Assembly: GCA_005788065.1 (NCBI GenBank)
Contig: SXZD01000293.1
Coordinates: 1 to 8,432, forward strand
DNA: 8,432 nt
DNA from: Burkholderiales bacterium
GTDB taxonomy: Bacteria; Pseudomonadota; Gammaproteobacteria; Burkholderiales; Burkholderiaceae_B
Direction: 5' to 3'
In this document: in pieces, positions 1 to 5,828 of the stretch
Layout: every line of letters starts with the position of its first letter
Numbering within the stretch: position 1 is the stretch's first letter
The notes under the pieces: generated by a model
The model's input: the letters and a program-made list of their open reading frames with translations, nothing else
Database searches by the model: none
Told to the model about the DNA's origin: nothing
Program-made: the position numbers and the translations under genes

Positions 1-91
1 GAACGAGATCAAGGAAGTGTTGGCCGCACGCGGTCTGACACTCGGAATGAAACTTGAAAACTGGCCGCCGGCCGGGCTTGAAAAGCCCTGA
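1..91 (+). CDS. rpoA: DNA-directed RNA polymerase subunit alpha, C-terminal end (partial)
   Basis: The window opens inside a reading frame whose first complete codon is at position 2 and whose TGA stop is at 89-91. The 29 visible residues include NEIKEVLAARGLTLGMKLENW and end in GLEKP. This matches the last helix and tail of the alpha subunit C-terminal domain, the part of RNA polymerase that contacts UP elements and activators. The rplQ gene begins 26 bases downstream, the standard rpoA-rplQ order at the end of the bacterial alpha operon. The 5' part lies outside the window, so domain integrity cannot be judged. Confidence 0.93.
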   Translation, partial: NEIKEVLAARGLTLGMKLENWPPAGLEKP

Positions 92-103
92 ACCCGCGCC
101 AAC

Positions 104-110
104 GGAAGGA
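104..110 (+). promoter_or_regulatory. Ribosome binding site of rplQ
   Basis: GGAAGGA lies 7 bases upstream of the ATG at 118. It is a strong Shine-Dalgarno match and fixes the rplQ start, consistent with high expression of a ribosomal protein. Confidence 0.75.
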
Positions 111-117
111 CTGAAAA

Positions 118-510
118 ATGCGTCACAACAATGGATTGCGCAAACTTAACCGCACCAGCAGCCACCGTCAGGCGATGCTCCGCAACCTGACACAGGCCCT
201 GCTGAAGCATGAAGCCATCAAGACCACGCTGCCGAAGGCCAAAGAACTGCGCCGTGTAGCTGAGCCGTTGATCACGCTGGCCAAGAATCCTACGCTTGCC
301 AACAAGCGCCTGGCATTCGACCGTCTGCGTGACCGCGACCTCGTGGTCAAGCTGTTTGCTGAACTCGGTCCGCGTTATCAGACCCGCCCGGGTGGCTATC
401 TTCGCATTCTGAAGATGGGCTTCCGTGTCGGCGACAAAGCGCCCATGGCGTTTGTTGAACTGGTCGACCGTCCTGAGATCACCGCACCGGTTGAAACCGA
501 AGCGGCGTAA
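118..510 (+). CDS. rplQ: 50S ribosomal protein L17
   Basis: This is a 130-residue protein of the bL17 family, a structural component of the large ribosomal subunit near the peptide exit tunnel. The N-terminus MRHNNGLRKLNRTSSHRQAM and the segment KTTLPKAKELRRVAEPLITL (about residues 35-55) are hallmark L17 sequences, as is ELGPRYQTRPGGYLRILK around residues 82-99. The length is close to that of the E. coli protein (127 residues), with a short acidic/alanine-rich tail. It follows rpoA by 26 bases and is surely cotranscribed with it as the last gene of the alpha operon. The start is supported by a GGAAGGA site 7 bases upstream. Nothing is unusual in the coding sequence. Confidence 0.98.
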   Translation: MRHNNGLRKLNRTSSHRQAMLRNLTQALLKHEAIKTTLPKAKELRRVAEPLITLAKNPTLANKRLAFDRLRDRDLVVKLFAELGPRYQTRPGGYLRILKMGFRVGDKAPMAFVELVDRPEITAPVETEAA

Positions 511-531
511 CGCACAGAGTAGAGTGGTCTG

Positions 532-578
532 GCGGCACCGGCGACGCGGGTACTACACCGCATGGCTTGTGGTGCCGC
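532..578 (+). repeat. Inverted repeat just downstream of rplQ (possible hairpin)
   Basis: GCGGCACC at 532-539 and GGTGCCGC at 571-578 are perfect 8-base complements. The 31-base interval contains a smaller stem (GCGG at 546-549 with CCGC at 558-561), so the RNA could form a branched hairpin 21 bases after the rplQ stop. There is no uridine tract after it, so it is more likely a 3'-end stabiliser or part of a Rho-dependent end than a classic intrinsic terminator. Its right arm overlaps the first units of the 13-bp array. Confidence 0.5.
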
Positions 579-694
579 TTATGGATGCAGTTTATGGACG
601 CGGCTTATGGATGTAGCTTACTGAGCGGGCTTACCGAAAAAGCTCACTGAAATGGCACACCGAAGCGTCCAACTGAGGCAGCACGTTAGACGGG
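566..694. repeat. Degenerate 13-bp tandem repeat array
   Basis: Successive units have a 13-base period: cttatggatgcag (578-590), tttatggacgcgg (591-603), cttatggatgtag (604-616), cttactgagcggg (617-629), cttaccgaaaaag (630-642) and ctcactgaaatgg (643-655). A 12-base variant precedes them at 566-577. Weaker echoes with the same period continue at 656-694 (for example ccaactgaggcag at 669-681). The first three full units are the most alike and later ones decay progressively. This suggests an old local duplication by slippage. It does not encode a convincing protein. Confidence 0.6.
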
Positions 695-756
695 TTCATC
701 CAAGTCGTCTTCCCAGCTAGCCCATCCGACCAACTCAGCCGTGTGGTAAAGTCAGA

Positions 757-790
757 AGCCGTTGGGGTATCGTGCCCTAGCGGCTTTTGT
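757..790 (+). terminator. Intrinsic (Rho-independent) terminator
   Basis: An 11-bp stem forms between 757-767 (AGCCGTTGGGG) and 775-785 (CCCTAGCGGCT), with two G-U wobbles, a 7-base loop (TATCGTG) and a TTTT run at 785-788. This is a well-formed terminator for plus-strand transcription. It lies about 250 bases after rplQ and 67 bases before the ATPase start. It could therefore end read-through from the ribosomal operon, or act as an attenuator in front of the exporter genes. Confidence 0.7.
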
Positions 791-809
791 ACATCTGGGC
801 AACCGCTCT

Positions 810-825
810 GCTGCCCCGCGGCAGC
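810..825 (+). repeat. Short GC-rich hairpin upstream of the ATPase gene
   Basis: GCTGCC (810-815) and GGCAGC (820-825) are perfect complements around a 4-base CCGC loop. No T tract follows. It sits 31 bases before the ATG of the ABC ATPase gene and could be part of its leader structure. No further role can be read from the sequence. Confidence 0.35.
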
Positions 826-856
826 CCCCCGACTTTCTCAGGACTTTCAGTCAGCC

Positions 857-1807
857 ATGTCTTCAAGCATCGCCTCAACGGTTCTGTCCTTCAAGGCTGT
901 CCGCAAGTCTTTCGGCAACCTGAAAGCCGTAGACGGTCTCGACCTCGATGTGCGAGCCGGCGAATGTCTGGGCTTGCTCGGACCTAATGGCGCCGGCAAG
1001 ACGACCACGTTGCGCTTGGCGCTGGGCTTGTCCCGCCCCGACAGTGGTAGCGTGTCCTTGTTGGGTTTGTCCATGCCAGACTTTGGCAGTCAGGCTCGTT
1101 CAAGGGTCGGTGTGGTACCGCAGTCTGATGCGCTCGACCCGGACTTCACCATCCGCGAGAACCTCACTGTCTTCGCCCGCTACTTTGGGTTGTCAGACAC
1201 CCAACTGAATGGGCGGATTGAGTCATTGCTGGCTTTTGCATCTCTGGAGCGCCGTGCCGATGAGGCGGTCACCAAGCTCTCCGGCGGGCAGAAGCGCAGG
1301 CTGACCCTCGCCCGTGCGTTGATTAATGACCCCGAGCTGATCTTTCTGGACGAGCCGACCACGGCCTTGGACCCGCAGGCTAGACACCTGATCTGGGAGC
1401 GGTTGCAGGCCTTGCGCGACCAAGGCAAGACCCTGCTGCTGACGACCCATTTCATGGATGAGGCACAGCGCCTGTGTGACCGGATTGTCATCATCGACAA
1501 GGGGCGCATCATTGCCCACGGTAGCCCGCGCGAACTGATCGCACAGCACATTGCCAGCGATGTGATTGAACTGTTCGGTCGTCAGGCTCGCAGCTGGCTG
1601 GACGAACGACGCAGCCTTGATCCCTCTGCCCGTATCGAGAGCAGTGGCGAGACCGTATTCATCTATACCCGCGACACCGGGGTGTGGATGAGCGCGTTGC
1701 ATCATCCGAAAGAAGCGCAGACCGCGGATTTCGATTACCTGTGCCGCCCGGCCAATCTCGAAGACGTGTTTCTCCGGCTCACAGGAAGGGACCTGCGTGA
1801 TGCATGA
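857..1807 (+). CDS. ABC transporter ATP-binding protein, NodI/DRA family
   Basis: This 316-residue ATPase drives an ABC-2 type exporter at the inner membrane. All nucleotide-binding motifs are present: Walker A GPNGAGKT (42-49), Q-loop glutamine in VVPQSD (Q89), signature LSGGQ (141-145), Walker B LIFLDE (161-166) and the switch histidine in TTHFMDEA (H198). The stretch VVPQSDALDPDFTIRENL is characteristic of NodI-like ATPases. About 100 residues follow the ATPase core, the usual extra C-terminal region of this subfamily. Rhizobial NodI helps export lipochitin oligosaccharides, but betaproteobacterial relatives occur in non-symbionts and their substrate is generally unknown. I chose ATG 857 over a GTG at 743 because the longer form crosses a terminator and adds no family sequence. 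An AGGA site lies 13 bases upstream, which is weak. The end overlaps the permease gene. Confidence 0.93.
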   Translation: MSSSIASTVLSFKAVRKSFGNLKAVDGLDLDVRAGECLGLLGPNGAGKTTTLRLALGLSRPDSGSVSLLGLSMPDFGSQARSRVGVVPQSDALDPDFTIRENLTVFARYFGLSDTQLNGRIESLLAFASLERRADEAVTKLSGGQKRRLTLARALINDPELIFLDEPTTALDPQARHLIWERLQALRDQGKTLLLTTHFMDEAQRLCDRIVIIDKGRIIAHGSPRELIAQHIASDVIELFGRQARSWLDERRSLDPSARIESSGETVFIYTRDTGVWMSALHHPKEAQTADFDYLCRPANLEDVFLRLTGRDLRDA

Positions 1808-2600
1808 AGGACACATGTCGACGCAAGGGCAAAGTTCAAGATCGTCCGTGATGGCCGTCTGGTCGGTCTGGCTTCGCAATGCCCTGGTCTGGCGCAAGCT
1901 GGCCATTCCCAGCCTGACAGGCAATGTACTTGACCCGTTGATGGGTCTGCTTGCTTTCGGTTTCGGCGTCGGTGGCATGCTGCCGGCCATCGATGGTCAG
2001 CCTTATCTCAACTATCTGGTGTGTGGCACCTTGGCCATGAGTGCCATGCATGCGGCAACGTTTGAGGCGCTGTATTCCGCGTTTTCACGCATGCATGTTC
2101 AGCGCACCTGGGAGGCCATCATGAATACGCCGGTGCGCCTGCCCGAGATCGTGCTGGGTGAATGGGTGTGGGCAGCCAGCAAAAGTGTGATGAGCAGTAC
2201 GGCGATGCTGCTGGTGGTGGCCTGCCTTGGCATCGGTTCGCCATGGGTGTGGTTTCAGGTGTTTCTGTGTCTCGTGGTCGGGGCGCTGATGTTTGCCGCC
2301 TTGGCCCTGTGTGTGAATGCCCGCGCGCCGGGTTATGATTTTTTCATGTTCTATTTCACCCTGTGCGTCACGCCGATGACGTTTCTGTCGGGCGCATTTT
2401 TTCCGCGCAGCCAATTGCCCGGCGCGTTGCAGACGGTGGCGGACCTGCTGCCGCTGTCGCTGTTGGTGGACATGGTTCGGGCTGCATTCAACGGGGCCAT
2501 TTCGAATGCATGGCCCCAGATGTTGGGCGTTGTCGCGTACCTCGTGGCGGGTATTGTTACGGCTCTCCGCTGGAGTGCGCAGCGGTTTGCACGGGCATAG
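1800..2600 (+). CDS. ABC-2 type transporter permease, NodJ family
   Basis: This 266-residue integral membrane protein is the partner of the preceding ATPase. It has about six hydrophobic segments, including GLLAFGFGVGGML, AMLLVVACLGIG, LCLVVGALMFAALALCV and VVAYLVAGIVTAL. The NodJ/ABC-2 signature region MTFLSGAFFPRSQLPGALQ is followed by LLPLSLLVDMVR near the C-terminus. The start overlaps the ATPase stop by 8 bases, which implies translational coupling. A GTG at 1797 is an equally placed alternative: GGAAGGG at 1784-1790 serves either start, with a spacing of 6 or 9 bases. The pair probably forms a homodimeric exporter with two ATPase subunits. The substrate cannot be inferred from the sequence. 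Confidence 0.92.
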   Translation: MHEGHMSTQGQSSRSSVMAVWSVWLRNALVWRKLAIPSLTGNVLDPLMGLLAFGFGVGGMLPAIDGQPYLNYLVCGTLAMSAMHAATFEALYSAFSRMHVQRTWEAIMNTPVRLPEIVLGEWVWAASKSVMSSTAMLLVVACLGIGSPWVWFQVFLCLVVGALMFAALALCVNARAPGYDFFMFYFTLCVTPMTFLSGAFFPRSQLPGALQTVADLLPLSLLVDMVRAAFNGAISNAWPQMLGVVAYLVAGIVTALRWSAQRFARA

Positions 2601-2702
2601 ACTGGCGGGAACACCGATGGACAAAGACCTGTCTTATGAGGATCATTCAACAGTCGATCACTCGGGTCGCGCCACGTCAATCAACGCTTGCCAGATGAAC
2701 AC

Positions 2703-3065
2703 ATGTCAAAGCCCGATTCACTGAATCAAACACCGCTGATCTGCTTTTCTACTGCGCCATCGATGGATGTGGCGGAACAGCTTGCGGACGGCATCATTGA
2801 GCGCGGACTGGCTGCATGCGTGTCCTTCCTGCCCGGAGCCACTTCGGTGTATCGCTGGAAAGGCGAGGTTTGCAGGGATGCCGAGGTCTGGATCATGATC
2901 AAGACAACATCGCAGATGTATGCTGAGTTGCAGGCGGTGTGGTGCGATCTGCATCCGTATGATGTGCCGGAACTGCTCGCAGTCGGTGTGGCAGACGGAT
3001 TCCCACCCTATATCAGCTGGCTGCAGGCCCAAGTGGGAACGCCGCTGCCGGGCGCAGCGCAATGA
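2703..3065 (+). CDS. cutA: Divalent-cation tolerance protein CutA (CutA1 family)
   Basis: This 120-residue protein belongs to the CutA1 family, small trimeric proteins with a ferredoxin-like fold linked to copper/divalent cation tolerance, though their biochemical role is unsettled. Family landmarks are present in order: CFSTAPS (14-20), ERGLAACVSFLPGATSVYRWKGEV (33-56), IMIKTTS (64-70), the conserved HPYDVPELLAV (84-94) and YISWL near 103-107. I preferred ATG 2703 to an in-frame TTG at 2688, which adds only five residues. The ribosome binding site is weak for both. It lies 102 bases after the permease gene, with no terminator visible between them, and 3 bases before dsbD, so it is probably cotranscribed with dsbD. 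The cutA-dsbD pairing is common in proteobacteria. Confidence 0.95.
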   Translation: MSKPDSLNQTPLICFSTAPSMDVAEQLADGIIERGLAACVSFLPGATSVYRWKGEVCRDAEVWIMIKTTSQMYAELQAVWCDLHPYDVPELLAVGVADGFPPYISWLQAQVGTPLPGAAQ

Positions 3066-3068
3066 GAC

Positions 3069-5099
3069 ATGGTAATGACTGACAGACTGAACACGCCAAG
3101 CCTGTGCACGGGCTCGCTCTGGACCAAAACGCTTGTGAGGGATGAATTGTCGGCTAACACGAACGTTGCCCTGCATCAGCGCTTCAGCCATCTGCGCGCG
3201 CTTGTGCCACAGTTGCTCTTGCTGTTGTTAACGTTGATCGTGGCAACCCGTCTGCCGCTAACCCACGCTGCTGATTTTCTGGAAGCAGAGCAGGCCTTTC
3301 CCGTTACGGTGCAGGGTTCGGGCAATCAGTGGGTTGTCGAGTTTCGGGTAGCGGACGGTTATTACCTCTATCGCGACAAGATAGACATCAAGCATCCGGA
3401 GGGTTCTGCGGCGAGCGCATCTCTGCCGGCACCCGTCATCGACATTCCGCCCGGCAAGCGCAAGTTTGACGAAAACCTGGGCAAGGAAGTCGAAACGCTG
3501 CGCGGCACCGTGCGAATCCCGGTGGCCTGGCAAGGAGCGCCGCCGGATGCGATTGATGTCCATTCCCAGGGCTGTGCTGATGCGGGGCTCTGTTACCCGC
3601 CCATGGTGCAGCGTGTGAAGCTGAACGCAGCCACGGCGCAGTTTCCGCAAACGTCATCGTTGCAAGCGTCCGCCGACGAATCCGGCGCGCTTGCGCAGCG
3701 TTTGCAGTCCGGTAACAAGGCGCTGGTGCTGCTGGCGTTTTTCGGGCTTGGTGTCTTGCTGGCTTTCACGCCCTGCGTGCTGCCCATGGTGCCCATCCTG
3801 TCAGCCGTGATCGTGGGTCAACAACAGCTTGCGTCATCGTCGCGCTGGCGATCTGTTTCGCTGGCGGCCGCTTATGTGGCGGGCATGTCCATCATCTACA
3901 CGGCAGTGGGCATCATCGCGGGTTTGACTGGTGAGGGGCTCGTGGCTGCCATGCAGCAGCCTGCGGTTCTATTCACTTTTGCTGCTTTTCTCATGGCATT
4001 CGGTATTGCGATGTTGGGAGCGTGGGACATGCAGTTGCCACTGTCGGTGCAGAACTGGGTGAATGAACGCTCCCAGCGACTGCAGGGCGGTCAGTTCGCG
4101 CCCGTCTTTGTGATGGGTGGATTGTCGGCGGTATTGGTCGGGCCCTGCGTTGCACCTCCCCTGGCTGGCGCCTTGCTGTATCTGTCGACGACCGGTGACT
4201 GGTTGTTGGGAGGTGCCGCCTTGATGGCGCTGTCTTGGGGGTTAGGCGCCCCGCTGATTGTTGCTGCGGCGGCAGCCGACCGGGTGTTGCCGCGGGCAGG
4301 CGCGTGGATGGAGTCGGTTAAACGGTTCTTCGGTTTCTTGTTGGTGGCGCTGGCGATCTACACCGCGGCGCCGGTCATCACCACGCAAGTATTGATGGCT
4401 GCATGGTGCGTGTTTTTGCTGTTCAGCGCGGCGTGGTCGGGTGCATTGCAGATGCTGCCACCGCAGGCGGGCGCCTTGGCTCGCTTGCGACAGGGGTTTG
4501 CGTGGGTTCTGCTGCTCCTCGGTGTGCTGCAGGGTATGGGGGCTGCGCTGGGGGCTGATGATGTGTTCAACCCCTTGGGGCCATTGCGGTCTCGGCAGAT
4601 TGCCGGTCAGGCCTCATCGCCTGCAACGGCGCTGGGAGACAAAATCTTCGGAGCGAAGGTGTCGGAGGGTAATACATCGACGCTGTCAGACTCTGCATCA
4701 GCGTCCGTATCTGCCGATACCGGGCTGGCGGGTCGCCACGGATTGCCCTTCCGCGTTGTGCCTTCCGGTCAGGTAATGGAGGTGATTGCACAACTGAAGC
4801 AACCTGCCATGCTCGATTTTTATGCCGACTGGTGCGTGTCGTGCAAAGAGATGGAGCGCTTTACTTTCACGGATCCCGATGTGCAAAAAGCATTGTCGGG
4901 TGTTGTGTGGCTGCAGGTGGATGTGACCGACAACACAGCGGATGACAAGGCCCTGTTGAAGCGGTTTCGCCTGTTTGGTCCGCCCGGCATTGTGTTTTTC
5001 AATGCGGCTGGGCAAGAGATCGCCAACGTACGTGTGGTCGGATTTCAAAAGGCGCCGCAATTTGAACAGACGGTGAAAGCTGCTTTTGCGGCGCGTTGA
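3069..5099 (+). CDS. dsbD: Thiol:disulfide interchange protein DsbD
   Basis: This 676-residue inner-membrane reductase takes electrons from cytoplasmic thioredoxin and passes them to periplasmic thiol proteins such as DsbC and cytochrome c maturation factors. The three modules are clear. The periplasmic N-domain has the pair C169/C175 in SQGCADAGLCYPP. A membrane domain of about eight helices (roughly 218-495) has C236 in FTPCVLPMVPIL and C360 in VGPCVAPPLAGALL. The C-terminal thioredoxin-like domain has CVSC (589-592) in DFYADWCVSCKEM. A signal-peptide hydrophobic core (LVPQLLLLLLTLIVA) ends near THA-ADF at about residue 67. That makes the N-terminus unusually long, so the true start may be downstream, for example GTG 3135 or TTG 3147 (AGGG just upstream). 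The linker before the thioredoxin domain (about 530-555) is serine/alanine-rich. The stop codon lies inside the first unit of the 14-bp array. Confidence 0.95.
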   Translation: MVMTDRLNTPSLCTGSLWTKTLVRDELSANTNVALHQRFSHLRALVPQLLLLLLTLIVATRLPLTHAADFLEAEQAFPVTVQGSGNQWVVEFRVADGYYLYRDKIDIKHPEGSAASASLPAPVIDIPPGKRKFDENLGKEVETLRGTVRIPVAWQGAPPDAIDVHSQGCADAGLCYPPMVQRVKLNAATAQFPQTSSLQASADESGALAQRLQSGNKALVLLAFFGLGVLLAFTPCVLPMVPILSAVIVGQQQLASSSRWRSVSLAAAYVAGMSIIYTAVGIIAGLTGEGLVAAMQQPAVLFTFAAFLMAFGIAMLGAWDMQLPLSVQNWVNERSQRLQGGQFAPVFVMGGLSAVLVGPCVAPPLAGALLYLSTTGDWLLGGAALMALSWGLGAPLIVAAAAADRVLPRAGAWMESVKRFFGFLLVALAIYTAAPVITTQVLMAAWCVFLLFSAAWSGALQMLPPQAGALARLRQGFAWVLLLLGVLQGMGAALGADDVFNPLGPLRSRQIAGQASSPATALGDKIFGAKVSEGNTSTLSDSASASVSADTGLAGRHGLPFRVVPSGQVMEVIAQLKQPAMLDFYADWCVSCKEMERFTFTDPDVQKALSGVVWLQVDVTDNTADDKALLKRFRLFGPPGIVFFNAAGQEIANVRVVGFQKAPQFEQTVKAAFAAR

Positions 5100-5174
5100 A
5101 TTTGGCTCCTTGGGTTCGACGCCTTTGATTTGCCGCTTTTGATTTGGCGCCTTTGATTTGGCGCCTTCAATTCG
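5091..5174. repeat. 14-bp tandem repeat array between dsbD and the LysE-family gene
   Basis: Six head-to-tail 14-base units fill the gap between convergent genes: gcgcgttgaatttg (5091-5104, containing the dsbD stop), gctccttgggttcg (5105-5118), acgcctttgatttg (5119-5132), ccgcttttgatttg (5133-5146), gcgcctttgatttg (5147-5160) and gcgccttcaattcg (5161-5174). The next 14 bases (5175-5188) resemble the unit weakly and reach over the LysE-family stop. The two GGCGCC palindromes (5146-5151 and 5160-5165) can pair as a 6-bp stem with an 8-base loop. The array might act as a bidirectional transcription end, but no clean T tract follows. Confidence 0.7.
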
Positions 5175-5180
5175 CCGTCG

Positions 5181-5828
5181 TTATTTCAGAAGCGTAAACT
5201 CAGACATCCAGAACAGATGAAGGCCCAGCAGCATGAGTGCACCGCCGGTGAACATGCGCTGCGTTCGCATCCATGTGGGCTTTGACAGCAGATAGGTGGA
5301 AGCGGAGCCTGCCATCAGCGCGATCAGTGCATTGACAGTGACACTGATGCCGATCTGCGTACTGCCCAGTGCCAGCACCTGCAGCAACAGGGCGCCACGT
5401 TTGGGGTCGACAAACTGTGGCAGCAGCGACAGATACATGAGCGCGATTTTGGGATTGAGCAAGTTGGTGATGTAGCCACGCGAAAACAATTGCATCTTGC
5501 TGTCGCGGCGTTCTTGGGTGGCCTGGCCCAGCGTCTTGCTGCCTTTTGATAAAAACAGCTTGAGCCCCAACCAGAAAAGATACATCGCTCCAGCGATGCG
5601 GATGATGTCGAATGCATGCGGAATGCTGAACAGGATTTCGCTGACCCCGAATGCCACCAGCATCAGATAGGTGGCAAAGCCCAGAGCAACCCCGCCCAAT
5701 GACACCAGTCCTGCCATGCGCCCCTGCGACATGGAGGTGGAAATGAGATAGAGCATGTTGGGGCCGGGGGTCATCACCATGCCCAAAGCAATCAGGCTGA
5801 AGACAAACAGGGCGTTCAAGTCGGGCAC
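5181..5828 (-). CDS. LysE/RhtB family amino-acid-type exporter
   Basis: This 215-residue inner-membrane protein belongs to the LysE/RhtB superfamily, whose members export amino acids and related small molecules by proton-driven transport. It has about six hydrophobic segments. Family motifs are TPGPNMLYL (20-28), the glycine-rich GLVSLGGVALGF (40-51), RIAGAMYLFWLGLKL (77-91) and NLLNPKIALMYLSLLPQFV (122-140). The start is a GTG. The site AAAGGTAG (5842-5835) lies about 6-8 bases upstream, inside the end of the oxygenase gene, and the two genes overlap by 13 bases, so translation is probably coupled. It is the last gene of the four-gene minus-strand cluster and converges with dsbD. Its position suggests it exports a product of the upstream oxygenases, but the substrate cannot be read from the sequence and a generic amino-acid exporter is possible. 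Confidence 0.92.
   Translation of the reverse strand: MPDLNALFVFSLIALGMVMTPGPNMLYLISTSMSQGRMAGLVSLGGVALGFATYLMLVAFGVSEILFSIPHAFDIIRIAGAMYLFWLGLKLFLSKGSKTLGQATQERRDSKMQLFSRGYITNLLNPKIALMYLSLLPQFVDPKRGALLLQVLALGSTQIGISVTVNALIALMAGSASTYLLSKPTWMRTQRMFTGGALMLLGLHLFWMSEFTLLK

Larger units (their letters stand above)
511..856 (+). other. Intergenic region between rplQ and the NodI-like ATPase gene
   Basis: This stretch of about 346 bases holds no convincing gene. It contains an 8-bp inverted repeat just after rplQ (532-578), a degenerate 13-bp tandem array (566 to about 694), a good intrinsic terminator (757-790) and a short GC hairpin (810-825). An open frame running from a GTG at 743 into the ATPase gene crosses the terminator and shows no protein-family similarity, so I treat it as non-coding. 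No clear sigma-70 promoter for the ATPase gene is visible between the terminator and 857. Confidence 0.7.

Noticed and set aside
562..624. 20-codon ORF in the gap after rplQ
   Set aside because: It is made of the 13-bp repeat units and has no ribosome binding site.
743..856. GTG-started 38-residue extension of the ABC ATPase
   Set aside because: It crosses a well-formed intrinsic terminator at 757-790 and has no similarity to NodI N-termini; the family alignment begins just after ATG 857.
1223..1990. Minus-strand open frame of 255 codons opposite the ATPase gene
   Set aside because: It is a mirror of the ATPase coding sequence, which has all Walker and signature motifs in the plus frame.
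2618..2724. 35-codon ORF (MDKDLSYEDHST...) between the permease gene and cutA
   Set aside because: It overlaps the start of cutA by 22 bases, has no recognisable similarity and only a marginal ribosome binding site; most likely chance.
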